Counted from the first letter of the stretch, positions 19,905 through 29,742 are shown. The stretch: DNA of 64,000 nt from Chromobacterium paludis (GCF_008275125.1 NZ_CP043473.1:2852001-2916000), one strand, 5' to 3'. Numbers and translations: made by a program. The notes: a model not told the origin generated them from the sequence alone.

Positions 19905-19984
19905 AAGCCGCTAAGCGGATGAGCAGGCGAGCAGATATGAGCAGGAATAAGCAAAAATGATCAGCTTCAAGCAGAAATGAGCAG
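19905..19984. repeat. Phased 8/10-bp direct repeat array (iteron-like)
   Basis: Hexamers of the form (G/A)A(G/T)C(A/C/G)(G/A) recur at 19905, 19913, 19921, 19929, 19939, 19949, 19959, 19969 and 19979. The first three steps are 8 bases and the last five exactly 10 bases, one helical turn. The best copies read ATGAGCAG (minus strand CTGCTCAT). The array lies 110-190 bases upstream of the AlpA-like gene. Helically phased decamers are typical of replication iterons (phage P4 alpha protein binds such decamers) or multi-site operators. Confidence 0.65.
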
Positions 19985-20121
19985 CCAAATGGATTGAAAA
20001 CAAACCTTGCAAACTACCCGAGCAAAGCCTGGTATCTTGAATTTTTTTGGTATCTTTTGGGAAGATTGACATCTGACTATCTTTTGGTCAGCTACGTGAC
20101 ACCCCTTTACTCCAATCATTA

Positions 20122-20147
20122 TTTCCATAAATATAGAAATATGGAAA
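20122..20147 (+). promoter_or_regulatory. Probable ArsR operator overlapping arsR start
   Basis: Inverted repeat TTTCCATA / TATGGAAA, arms at 20122-20129 and 20140-20147 with a 10-base spacer. The right arm contains the arsR ATG (20141). A repressor bound here would block transcription or initiation of the ars operon. Possible -35/-10 elements TTTACT (20106-20111) and TAAATA (20128-20133) lie just upstream and within it. Confidence 0.6.
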
Positions 20148-20476
20148 CAAAAACCGCTGTCACCCTCTTGGCCGCTCTGGCGCAGGACACGCGCCTGGCG
20201 ATCTACCGACTGCTGGTCCAGCAAGGCCCCGAAGGCCTGGCAGTTGGCCAGATCGGCGAGCGGCTCGCCGTGGCCAATGCCACGCTGTCCTTCCACCTGA
20301 AGGAGCTGTCCCACGCCGGCCTGATCCTGGCCCGTCAGGAGGGACGCTTCATCTACTACTCGGCCAACTACGAGCAGATGAACGGCCTGTTGGGCTTTCT
20401 GACCGAGAACTGCTGTCGCGGCGAGGCTTGCACGCCGGCGAGCAGCATCTCGCCCTGCGATGGCGCTTGCTCATAA
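20141..20476 (+). CDS. arsR: ArsR-family arsenic-responsive repressor
   Basis: A 111-residue winged-helix repressor (LLAALAQDTRLAIYRLLVQQ; recognition region VANATLSFHLKELSHAGLI; wing RQEGRFIYYSANY). It lacks the CVCDLC site of E. coli ArsR. Instead it has a Cys-rich C-terminus (NCCRGEAC, then SPCDGACS), like ArsR proteins that bind As(III) through C-terminal Cys. The start at 20141 lies inside the palindromic operator and has no good ribosome binding site, so the mRNA may be nearly leaderless. First gene of arsR-arsI-arsC-acr3, with 24-50 base gaps. Confidence 0.92.
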   Translation: METKTAVTLLAALAQDTRLAIYRLLVQQGPEGLAVGQIGERLAVANATLSFHLKELSHAGLILARQEGRFIYYSANYEQMNGLLGFLTENCCRGEACTPASSISPCDGACS

Positions 20477-20500
20477 CGAATCACTACCGGGAGTTCCACC

Positions 20501-20983
20501 ATGAAACGCTTTCACGTACACATCGCGGTAGCTAACTTGGAAGACAGCATCGGCTTCTACTCGGCGCTGTTTAACGCGCAGCCCACGGTGCAGAAGACTG
20601 ATTACGCCAAGTGGATGCTGGAGGATCCGCGCCTCAACTTCGCGATCTCTAGCCGCGGCGGCGCCGCTGGCATCGACCACCTGGGCTTTCAGGTGGACAG
20701 CGAGGAAGAGCTGGCGCAGTTCCAGCACCAATTGCAGGCGGCCGACATCAGCATGGTGACGCAGACGGGCACCGCCTGCTGCTACGCCGAGTCGAACAAG
20801 CACTGGGTGACTGACCCTTCCGGCCTTGCCTGGGAGAGCTATCAGACGCTGGCGTCGATCCCGACATTCAATGGCGGCGAGTCTGAGCCTAGCCAACCGG
20901 CCAGCGCTTGCTGTGCGCCGAAAACCGCCACGGTCAAGATCACACCCAAGAACACCTGTTCGCCCGGCAGCGGCTGCTGCTGA
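20501..20983 (+). CDS. arsI: ArsI-type C-As lyase (VOC/glyoxalase fold)
   Basis: A 160-residue vicinal-oxygen-chelate protein of the ArsI/CadI group. The putative Fe(II) ligands are His in HVHIAV (5/7), His in DHLGF (60) and Glu in AWESY (112). A vicinal Cys pair at 93-94 (TACCYAES) matches the As(III)-binding pair of characterised ArsI, which splits the carbon-arsenic bond of trivalent organoarsenicals such as methylarsenite. The C-terminal tail adds further Cys (ACCAPK, GCC end), as in ArsI. GGGAG lies before ATG 20501. Located between arsR and arsC; the product arsenite would be exported by the downstream Acr3. Confidence 0.88.
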   Translation: MKRFHVHIAVANLEDSIGFYSALFNAQPTVQKTDYAKWMLEDPRLNFAISSRGGAAGIDHLGFQVDSEEELAQFQHQLQAADISMVTQTGTACCYAESNKHWVTDPSGLAWESYQTLASIPTFNGGESEPSQPASACCAPKTATVKITPKNTCSPGSGCC

Positions 20984-21002
20984 GCGCCAAAGGAAACCTG
21001 CC

Positions 21003-21497
21003 ATGAACCAAGCCATGGTCAATGTGCTGTTCCTGTGTACCGGCAATTCCTGTCGTTCCATCCTGGCTGAGGCGGTGTTCAATCACCTGGCGCCGGCGGG
21101 CTGGCATGCAATGAGCGCCGGCAGCCAGCCGACCGGACAGGTGCACCCGCGCTCGCTGGCGCTGCTGGCGCGAGAAGGGATCGCCACCGACGGCTACCAC
21201 AGCAAATCCTGGGATCACCTGCCGGCTACGCCTGATATCGTGATCATGGTATGTGCCAGCGCCGCCGGCGAAACCTGCCCGGCGTATCTGGGCCCGGTGC
21301 TACGCAGCCACTGGGGCGTGGAGGATCCTGCCCATGCCGTGGGCTGCGATCAAGAGATAGACGCGGCCTTCGTGATGGCCTATCGCATCTTGCGGGCGCG
21401 GATTGAAGCATTCCTGGCCCTGTCGCTGGACGCGCTGCGCCAGGACCGGCCCCTACTCAAAGTAGAGTTGGATCGCATCGGTACGCTGCTCTCCTGA
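21003..21497 (+). CDS. arsC: Arsenate reductase, low-molecular-weight phosphatase type
   Basis: A 164-residue enzyme with the C-x5-R loop CTGNSCRS (Cys12 to Arg18) and a downstream acidic loop (HWGVEDPAHA), the fold of thioredoxin- or mycothiol-linked ArsC enzymes that reduce arsenate to arsenite. Further Cys near residue 80 and 89 (MVCASAAGETCPAY) correspond to the relay Cys pair. ATG 21003 has AAAGGAAA upstream; the longer frame to 20826 overlaps arsI and is not real. It hands its product to Acr3. The pairing with arsI gives the operon activity against both inorganic and methylated arsenic. Confidence 0.92.
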   Translation: MNQAMVNVLFLCTGNSCRSILAEAVFNHLAPAGWHAMSAGSQPTGQVHPRSLALLAREGIATDGYHSKSWDHLPATPDIVIMVCASAAGETCPAYLGPVLRSHWGVEDPAHAVGCDQEIDAAFVMAYRILRARIEAFLALSLDALRQDRPLLKVELDRIGTLLS

Positions 21498-21547
21498 CGC
21501 TGTCCTCCCGGCAGCGCGCAGAATCGCCCTACCCCACGGAGAATGCC

Positions 21548-22618
21548 ATGTCCTCCCCATCTGAAGTCGCCCATCCCTGCGCCGCCGGCGCCACACTGAG
21601 CCTGTTCGAGCGCTACCTGACCGCCTGGGTTGCCCTCTGCATTGTGGCTGGCATCGGATTGGGGCAGGCCTTCCCCGGCCTGTTCCAAGTGATCGGCGGT
21701 TTGGAAATCGCTCAGGTCAACCTGCCTGTAGGCCTGCTGATCTGGGTGATGATCATTCCCATGTTGCTGAAAATCGATTTCAGCGCCCTGCACCAGGTTA
21801 AGGCGCACATCAAGGGTATCGGCGTTACCCTGTTCATCAATTGGCTGGTCAAGCCGTTCTCGATGGCCTTTCTGGCTTGGCTGTTCATTCGGGTATGGTT
21901 TGCGCCGCTTCTGCCTGCAGCGCAGTTAGATAGCTACATCGCGGGTCTGATCCTACTGGCTGCCGCGCCGTGCACCGCCATGGTGTTCGTCTGGAGCCGG
22001 CTGACCGGTGGGGATCCGTATTTCACGCTGTCCCAGGTCGCGTTGAACGACCTGATCATGGTGTTCGCCTTCGCCCCACTAGTCGGGCTGCTGCTGGGCG
22101 TTTCCAGCATCGCCGTGCCGTGGGCCACGCTGTTGACATCGGTGGGACTGTATATCGTGGTGCCGGTGCTGATGGCGCAGGCTATCCGCAAGACGCTGCT
22201 GGACAAGGGCCAAGCTGTGTTCGATGCAGCTATACATCGCATCCAACCGTGGTCGATAGCTGCGCTGCTGCTGACCCTGGCGCTGCTGTTCGCTTTCCAG
22301 GGTAAGGCCATCCTGCAGCAGCCGATGGTGATTGCTCTGCTGGCCGTGCCCATCCTGATCCAGGTGTTCTTCAACTCGGCGCTGGCCTACTGGCTCAATC
22401 GCCGCGTCGGTGAAAAGCACTCGGTCGCCTGTCCATCGGCGCTGATCGGCGCCTCCAACTTCTTCGAGCTAGCCGTTGCGGCCGCGATCAGCCTGTTCGG
22501 CTTCCGATCCGGCGCCGCGCTGGCCACAGTGGTGGGCGTGCTGATCGAGGTGCCGGTGATGCTATTGGTGGTACGCATCGTCAATGCGACCAAGCCATGG
22601 TACGAACGCACTGTTTGA
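21548..22618 (+). CDS. acr3: Arsenite efflux permease, ACR3 family
   Basis: A 356-residue inner-membrane carrier with about ten hydrophobic segments, exporting As(OH)3/arsenite by proton antiport. Family markers are LPVGLLIWVMIIPMLLKIDF, the conserved Cys near residue 142 in LLAAAPCTAMVFVWS, LTGGDPYFTLSQVALNDL, and the Glu in GVLIEVPVML near the end. AACCGCGGAG-type spacing is replaced by a CGGAG just before ATG 21548. This is the last gene of the ars operon; a long perfect hairpin follows. It is often annotated arsB, but is not the E. coli ArsB type. Confidence 0.94.
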   Translation: MSSPSEVAHPCAAGATLSLFERYLTAWVALCIVAGIGLGQAFPGLFQVIGGLEIAQVNLPVGLLIWVMIIPMLLKIDFSALHQVKAHIKGIGVTLFINWLVKPFSMAFLAWLFIRVWFAPLLPAAQLDSYIAGLILLAAAPCTAMVFVWSRLTGGDPYFTLSQVALNDLIMVFAFAPLVGLLLGVSSIAVPWATLLTSVGLYIVVPVLMAQAIRKTLLDKGQAVFDAAIHRIQPWSIAALLLTLALLFAFQGKAILQQPMVIALLAVPILIQVFFNSALAYWLNRRVGEKHSVACPSALIGASNFFELAVAAAISLFGFRSGAALATVVGVLIEVPVMLLVVRIVNATKPWYERTV

Positions 22619-22751
22619 CCATTGCCAAGATGATTCATAAACCATGGCAATATCCAAGAAAGCGCAGCATTAATCCACTATAGTAGGATATTACGATACT
22701 CAGGAAACTCATCCACCAGATACTTCGCTCAAAAGCCAACGCAACAAATCA

Positions 22752-22784
22752 ATCAGTCTGCCAATACATGATTGGCAGACTGAT
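22752..22784. terminator. Perfect 14-bp hairpin downstream of acr3
   Basis: ATCAGTCTGCCAAT pairs perfectly with ATTGGCAGACTGAT, with a 5-base loop. There is no T-run on either side, so it may be a transcript-stabilising stem, a Rho-linked end or a protein site rather than a classical terminator. It lies 134 bases after acr3 and before the convergent orphan gene. Confidence 0.45.
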
Positions 22785-22879
22785 CAATTAACTGCGCCCA
22801 TATAAAAAATCAATCATTTCTGTTCAAAAATCGAACAGATTTACAGTTGAAAAACGTGTTAATCAAGATATTGCACTGC

Positions 22880-23734
22880 TTAGCATTTTTTCGCTAATCG
22901 AGAGAAATACTGGCGCAGTGCACCTTTGGTATAGTGTTTCACTCCATCCCCAGCAATGTACTTAATTCCTTTACCTTCTTCGTAATACATCATTGGCAAC
23001 GGCGGCTTATCAGAAAGCGCTATTTCAATCAACTTAAGCCAAACTTCTTTATAGTCAAGTGGATCTGCAGCTGAGGCTTTTGCCTGATTAATAAGCTCGT
23101 ATAGCGGGTGCTTCCGGCCAGTCTGACCTGGTAGGCGATAAATTGTTTTACCTAGCGACTGGAAGATAGAAGCATCCGCAACTGCTATAGATCCCTCCAC
23201 GGGCTCCTCAAAAGGGTCATCAATATCAATTGCTTTGAAGAATATCTGCAGGTCTTCATAAAAGAATCCAATTTCATCCAACCGTTTTGCATCCTCTGGC
23301 TGGGCGTAGCGCTTGGGGGCTCTAGGATCTCTGTGATCAAACCCATTACGTCGATGAAAATCCAATAGATAATCGAAGCTATTTGCCAAGTGCACCAATA
23401 TAGGTTCCACAATAGATGCCGCTTCAGGATTTTTCTTTGGAGCCCCCGTATCTTTTATGTCGTACCATGCAGGGCATATTTCTGCATGGTTGACCAGCAC
23501 CATATCCAGCCCACGAGCAGCAACAGACTGCCGATACGCCCTAACAAAAAAATTCAGTGCCAAGCTACGCTCTGCACTGTAATTTGAAGATACCAGCGCT
23601 TGCAGTCTCTCCCCTTTGAAAAATGAAAGGCTGGGATCGGTTTCTGGTATGGCAATCAAACTATCCCAATTACCTGGTAAATCGATACGACGACTGATAG
23701 CGTCAAGAAGTTGAAAAATGGAAATGAATTTCAT
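22880..23734 (-). CDS. Orphan protein of unknown function
   Basis: A 284-residue soluble protein starting MKFISIFQLLDAISRRIDLP. I recognise no family. It is rich in helices and acidic residues; conserved-looking stretches are NHAEICPAWYDIKDTG, FDYLLDFHRRNGFDHRDPRAPKRYAQP and GFFYEDLQIFFKAIDI. No P-loop, HTH, nuclease or membrane motif is evident. Upstream of ATG 23734 there is no strong ribosome binding site. It is AT-richer than the core and stands alone between the ars operon and a tRNA gene, the typical place for island cargo, possibly a host-defence or regulatory protein; that is speculation from location only. Confidence 0.65.
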   Translation of the reverse strand: MKFISIFQLLDAISRRIDLPGNWDSLIAIPETDPSLSFFKGERLQALVSSNYSAERSLALNFFVRAYRQSVAARGLDMVLVNHAEICPAWYDIKDTGAPKKNPEAASIVEPILVHLANSFDYLLDFHRRNGFDHRDPRAPKRYAQPEDAKRLDEIGFFYEDLQIFFKAIDIDDPFEEPVEGSIAVADASIFQSLGKTIYRLPGQTGRKHPLYELINQAKASAADPLDYKEVWLKLIEIALSDKPPLPMMYYEEGKGIKYIAGDGVKHYTKGALRQYFSRLAKKC

Positions 23735-23983
23735 TATGGATCAGCATTCGATAGGCAAGGCTGACGCCCCACCAGTGACATGTGGTATTTTAGGAACGAC
23801 AAGAACAGCGGGGCATGCGCACTCTGGCTGTACACACCGCCATCCTTGTACTGATTTTATCATCCGCACCATACGTCAGATCGACGGATCTCAAGTCGGG
23901 CTCTATCATCAGGACCCCAAGTAGGAGCGAGAACCCCCACTACGCCCTACAGTAGCCCTACAACTCAACAAGCACAAAGAAAA
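23735..23983. other. Gap between orphan gene and tRNA-side terminator
   Basis: About 250 bases with no supportable gene; short frames here lack starts and domains. A small direct repeat (CCCTAC spaced by a few bases near 23945-23960) is visible. It may contain the island-chromosome boundary, but no repeat of the tRNA end was identified. Confidence 0.3.
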
Positions 23984-24011
23984 ACGACTTACAGCTTTCG
24001 CTGTAAGTCGT
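23984..24011. terminator. Strong bidirectional terminator downstream of tRNA-Ile2
   Basis: Perfect 12-bp stem ACGACTTACAGC / GCTGTAAGTCGT with loop TTTC. T-rich tracts follow on both strands (TTGTTTTATTT on plus, TTTTTCTTTG on minus). On the minus strand it ends the tRNA transcript; on the plus strand it would stop readthrough from the left. Confidence 0.85.
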
Positions 24012-24020
24012 TGTTTTATT

Positions 24021-24099
<79 letters not shown>

Positions 24100-24127
24100 T
24101 GAAAGAGTGGGCCATTATAGCGAGGAA

Positions 24128-24170
24128 AAGAAAAATCCCCAAGTCCTTTATTCAAGGCGCTTGGGGATTT
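24128..24170 (-). terminator. Intrinsic terminator after rpoD
   Basis: Stem AAATCCCCAAG / CTTGGGGATTT (24133-24143 with 24160-24170). Reading leftward, the stem is followed by TTCTTTTCC. Located 21 bases after the rpoD stop and before the tRNA gene. Confidence 0.8.
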
Positions 24171-24191
24171 CCCACACTTCAAAACAGCTGC

Positions 24192-26123
<1,932 letters not shown>

Positions 26124-26197
26124 TTCGCTTCCTGCTTGAAAAAAAGCCGAAAAAAACAGTTGATTATAACACAACTACCTAGACTTTTCCGCCGAAA

Positions 26198-27994
26198 CTA
26201 TCCGTTCGGCGGCGAGAACATTTCCCGCAACAGCTGTCCCATCAAGACCTTCTCCTCTGGCGTCAAGCCCTCGTGCCGGTCCTTCAGTTTTAGCCTTTCC
26301 AGCTGCTCCGCATGCAGCATTTTCAACAAGCGCGCGTTGCCGTCCTGGAACAGTTGCCGGTCGTCTTCGCCAGGGTCGGCGAACTCGTCCGGGTCCTGCA
26401 TCGCCTGCTGCAACACGCTGTCTATCAGTCCCTCGTACGGCGTGCCGCGCAGGCCCTCGATCAACTGCGCCGTATTGGGCGACTCGCCGTGCTCCAGCAC
26501 GCGCTCCGCCAGCATGGCGAAGCAGGCCAGCTCGTCGGACAGCGCCAGGCTGTCCGGCAGCTGAACGTCTGCCGCCCACTGCGGATTCATCAGCAGCCAC
26601 TTGATCAGTTTCTTGACCATGGTGGGATTGAGCGGGCGCTGCGAATCGGCTGGCAGCTTGTAGTCGCGCCGCCCGCCCTCGCGGGCGCGACGCGGCTTGG
26701 GCTTGCCGCCGCCAGTCAGCATGTCCAGCTCGTCCACATCCACGCCCGCCATCTCGGCCAGGCGCTTCCGTATCATGTAGCCGAAGGCCGGCGCGGCGAT
26801 CTGCGCCAGCAAGGGCTTGGCGACGCGGATCAGCTCGGCCTGCCCTTCCGGCGTGGCCAGATTGACGCCGCGGCACAGCTCGCGCGTGAAATACACGGAC
26901 AGCGGCAGGCTCTGCTGGGTCAGCAGTTCTTCAAACGCCTCCGCGCCGAATTCGCGCACATAGCTGTCCGGATCGTGCTCGGTCGGCAGGAACAGGAAGT
27001 TCAGCGACTTGCCGTCCACCAGCTGCGACAAGCTGTTTTCCAGCGCGCGCCACGCCGCCTTCTGTCCGGCGGCGTCGCCGTCAAAGCAGAAATAGACCTG
27101 ATCGGCGTGCTTGAGCAGCTTGCGCACATGTTCGCCCGTAGTGGCAGTACCCAGCGTCGCGACGGCGTAGCTTATGCCGTACTGCGCCAGCGCCACCACG
27201 TCCATATAACCTTCGACCACCAGCACCCGGTTTTTATCCCGGATCGCCTGCCGCGCCTCGTACAGGCCGTACAGCTCGCGCCCCTTCTCGAACAGCGGCG
27301 TCTCGGGCGAGTTCAGATACTTCGGCTCGCCCTTGCCCAGCACCCGTCCGCCGAAGCCGACGATGGCGCCGCGCTGATTGCGGATCGGGAACATCAACCG
27401 GTCGCGGAAACGGTCGTAGCGGCGGCCGCTGTCCTCGGCCACGATCACCAGCCCGGCTTCCACCAGCTTGTCGTCCTGATAGTTCTGGACCGCCGCTTCG
27501 AGGTTTTGCCAGCCATCCGGCGCATAGCCCAGGCCATAGCGCGCGGCGACTTCGCCGGTCAGGCCTCGCCCCTTGCAATAGGCCACGGCATTGGCCGCGC
27601 CCTTGAGCTCGCGGCGGTAGAAATCACTGGCCTGCTGCATCAGCTGCTCCAGCGATACCTGCTTCTCGCGCGCCTTGCGGCTGGCTTCCGGATTGACCTC
27701 GCGCTCGTTCGGCACTTGCATGCCGATGCCCTCGGCCAGCGACTTCACGGCATCGACAAAGCCTATGCCCTGGTACTCCATGACGAAGCCGATGGCCGAG
27801 CCGTGCGCGCCGCAGCCGAAGCAGTGGTAAAACTGCTTGCTGGGGCTGACGGTAAATGAGGGCGATTTTTCCTTGTGAAAGGGGCAGCAGGCCATATAGT
27901 TCTGCCCGCCCTTCTTCAAGGGGACGTAGCGGTCCACCACGTCGACGATGTCGACGCGGGACAGCAGTTGGTCGATGAAATCCTGCGGAATCAA
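26198..27994 (-). CDS. dnaG: DNA primase
   Basis: A 598-residue primase that makes RNA primers at the replication fork. The N-terminal CHC2 zinc finger uses Cys37, His40, Cys58 and Cys61 (CCPFHKEKSPSF, HCFGCG). The TOPRIM core includes RVLVVEGYMDVVALAQYG and CFDGDAAGQKAAWRAL (acidic E and DxD metal ligands). The C-terminal DnaB-binding helical domain follows after an Arg-rich linker. The frame opens with TTG (27994); no ATG exists before the zinc finger and alignment with E. coli DnaG supports this start, so it appears to use a TTG codon, which may keep expression low. It is 21 bases after yqeY. Confidence 0.97.
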   Translation of the reverse strand: MIPQDFIDQLLSRVDIVDVVDRYVPLKKGGQNYMACCPFHKEKSPSFTVSPSKQFYHCFGCGAHGSAIGFVMEYQGIGFVDAVKSLAEGIGMQVPNEREVNPEASRKAREKQVSLEQLMQQASDFYRRELKGAANAVAYCKGRGLTGEVAARYGLGYAPDGWQNLEAAVQNYQDDKLVEAGLVIVAEDSGRRYDRFRDRLMFPIRNQRGAIVGFGGRVLGKGEPKYLNSPETPLFEKGRELYGLYEARQAIRDKNRVLVVEGYMDVVALAQYGISYAVATLGTATTGEHVRKLLKHADQVYFCFDGDAAGQKAAWRALENSLSQLVDGKSLNFLFLPTEHDPDSYVREFGAEAFEELLTQQSLPLSVYFTRELCRGVNLATPEGQAELIRVAKPLLAQIAAPAFGYMIRKRLAEMAGVDVDELDMLTGGGKPKPRRAREGGRRDYKLPADSQRPLNPTMVKKLIKWLLMNPQWAADVQLPDSLALSDELACFAMLAERVLEHGESPNTAQLIEGLRGTPYEGLIDSVLQQAMQDPDEFADPGEDDRQLFQDGNARLLKMLHAEQLERLKLKDRHEGLTPEEKVLMGQLLREMFSPPNG

Positions 27995-28015
27995 ACGCGG
28001 CTGCCTGCGGGCGGA

Positions 28016-28462
28016 TTACGCGCTCAGCCTGGCCTTGATCAAGGCGGAAACCTGCGCCATATCGGCGCGGCCGGCCAGCTGCGGACGCAATACGCCCATT
28101 ACCTTGCCCATGTCCTGCATGCCGGCGGCGCCGATGTCGGCCACGGCCTGGGCGATCATCGCCTCGATCTCGGCCTGCGACAGCTGCTGCGGCATATAGC
28201 CCATCAGCACGTTCATCTCGGCCTGTTCCTTGTCGGCCAGATCCTGGCGCTGCGCGGCCTGGTACTGGGCGATGGAGTCACGACGCTGCTTGATCATCTT
28301 GTCGATGACGGCGGTGATGCCGGCGTCGTCCAGTTCGATGCGCTCGTCCACCTCTTTCTGCTTCACGGCGGCCAGCAGCAGGCGAATCGTGGCCAGCTTG
28401 TCGGCTTCCTTGGCTTTCATGGCGGACTTCATGTCGTCGGTGATGCGAACTTTGAGGCTCAT
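28016..28462 (-). CDS. yqeY: GatB/YqeY domain protein
   Basis: A 148-residue helical protein of the YqeY family, related to the tail domain of amidotransferase GatB, which suggests tRNA binding; its cellular role is not settled. Recognisable segments are SLKVRITDDMKSAMKAKEADKL, the DERIELDDAGITAVIDKMIKQRRDS core, and IGAAGMQDMGKVMGVLRPQL near the end. Length matches the family (about 148-150). It lies between rpsU and dnaG in the macromolecular-synthesis operon, with a hairpin attenuator between it and rpsU. Confidence 0.95.
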   Translation of the reverse strand: MSLKVRITDDMKSAMKAKEADKLATIRLLLAAVKQKEVDERIELDDAGITAVIDKMIKQRRDSIAQYQAAQRQDLADKEQAEMNVLMGYMPQQLSQAEIEAMIAQAVADIGAAGMQDMGKVMGVLRPQLAGRADMAQVSALIKARLSA

Positions 28463-28521
28463 GTCGTGCTCACTTGGGGTACAGGCTGCGACGGGCAGCA
28501 GGGGAAATGCGGGAGTACAAA

Positions 28522-28549
28522 TGGCAAAACCGCAGGCATGGCCTGCGGT
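28522..28549 (-). terminator. Attenuator-type terminator between rpsU and yqeY
   Basis: On the minus strand ACCGCAGGC and GCCTGCGGT pair (28549-28529, loop CAT) and TTTTG follows. A partial terminator behind rpsU would let S21 be made in excess over primase and sigma factor, as in the E. coli operon. Confidence 0.7.
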
Positions 28550-28571
28550 CCTGCTTGAAGCCGGAAAACTC

Positions 28572-28784
28572 TTAGTAGAGTTTCGGCGGCAGCATCTGGC
28601 TGCGGATGCGCTTGTAGTGGCGCTTCACGGCGGCAGCGTGCTTGCGCTTGCGCTCGGTGGTCGGCTTTTCGTAGAACTCGCGGGCGCGCAGTTCGGTCAG
28701 CAGACCAGTCTTTTCCACAGCGCGCTTGAAGCGACGCAGAGCTACTTCGAACGGTTCGTTCTCTTTAACGCGAATATTCGGCAT
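28572..28784 (-). CDS. rpsU: 30S ribosomal protein S21
   Basis: A 70-residue basic protein ([20 protein letters not shown], ending [13 protein letters not shown]) with the standard length and composition of S21, which binds late to the 30S subunit near the anti-Shine-Dalgarno end of 16S rRNA. It is the first gene of the rpsU-yqeY-dnaG-rpoD operon and follows a recognisable sigma-70 promoter. A hairpin directly behind it probably limits readthrough into yqeY-dnaG-rpoD. Confidence 0.98.
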   Translation of the reverse strand: MPNIRVKENEPFEVALRRFKRAVEKTGLLTELRAREFYEKPTTERKRKHAAAVKRHYKRIRSQMLPPKLY

Positions 28785-28844
28785 TTACTTAAGGGTCCTT
28801 GATTTCTTTAGGGCAGCGCCAATGGCTCTGCCTGTAAAAACAGC

Positions 28845-28872
28845 ATTTTAGCAATGTTGCGCAAATTGATAA
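28845..28872 (-). promoter_or_regulatory. Sigma-70 promoter of the rpsU operon
   Basis: Minus strand: -35 TTATCA (28872-28867), 16-base spacer, extended -10 TGCTAAAAT (hexamer 28850-28845). It lies about 60 bases before the rpsU start. Confidence 0.6.
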
Positions 28873-28947
28873 AGTCTAAAAAGCTTCGTCAGGCCTGGGC
28901 TGTGGCGTTTCGCGCTGCGGAACAGCGGGCGCTCGGGCCGAAAAACG

Positions 28948-29742
28948 TCACGGCTTGACGGAAGAAATCACCCCCTCACTAGGAGAACTTGGCGTTGCAC
29001 TATAAAAACGTTTCGGCATCCGGCCGGCCAGATAGGCGGCGCGGCCAGCTTCCACGGCCAGTTTCATTGCGCGCGCCATCAACACCGGATCGCGCGCGCC
29101 GGCGATCGCTGTGTTCATCAGCACGCCGTCGCAGCCCAGTTCCATGGCGATAGCCGCGTCGGACGCGGTGCCGACGCCGGCATCCACGATCACCGGGACC
29201 TGGGACTGCTCGATAATCAATTGCAGATTCCACGGATTCAGGATGCCCATGCCGGAGCCGATCAGGCTGGCCAGCGGCATGATCGCGCAGCAGCCGATTT
29301 GCTCCAGCTCGCGCGCGACGATGGGATCGTCCGAGGTGTAGACCAACACGTCGAAACCTTCGGCCACCAGCACTTCCGCGGCCTTCAGCGTTTCTCTGAC
29401 GTTGGGATACAGATTGTTGGGATCGCCCAGCACCTCCAGCTTCACGAAGCGGTGGTCGTCCAGCAGCTCGCGCGCCAGACGAAGGGTGCGGATCGCATCC
29501 TCGGCGGAGTAGCACCCCGCCGTGTTGGGCAGCAGGTTATACCGGCTTTGCGGCAAAAAGTCCAGCAAATTCGGTTCGTTAGGATTCTGCCCCAGGTTCA
29601 CGCGGCGGATCGCCGCGGTAACGATCTCCGTGCCGGAGGCCTCCAGCGCCTCGGCCGTTTGCTCGAAACTGCTGTACTTTCCCGTCCCCACCAGCAAACG
29701 AGAATGGAACGTCTTGCCGGCAATCACCAGTTGATCGCTCAC
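28948..29742 (-). CDS. thiG: Thiazole synthase
   Basis: A 264-residue TIM-barrel enzyme that builds the thiazole phosphate ring of thiamine from deoxyxylulose phosphate, dehydroglycine and ThiS-thiocarboxylate. The Schiff-base lysine is Lys101 in FVKLEVLG. Other markers are [38 protein letters not shown] and [20 protein letters not shown], which bind phosphate. Located 50 bases after thiS in the same direction, and behind spoT. No TPP riboswitch precedes thiS, since thiS starts inside spoT. Other thiamine genes are not in the window. Confidence 0.97.
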   Translation of the reverse strand: MSDQLVIAGKTFHSRLLVGTGKYSSFEQTAEALEASGTEIVTAAIRRVNLGQNPNEPNLLDFLPQSRYNLLPNTAGCYSAEDAIRTLRLARELLDDHRFVKLEVLGDPNNLYPNVRETLKAAEVLVAEGFDVLVYTSDDPIVARELEQIGCCAIMPLASLIGSGMGILNPWNLQLIIEQSQVPVIVDAGVGTASDAAIAMELGCDGVLMNTAIAGARDPVLMARAMKLAVEAGRAAYLAGRMPKRFYSATPSSPSEGVISSVKP

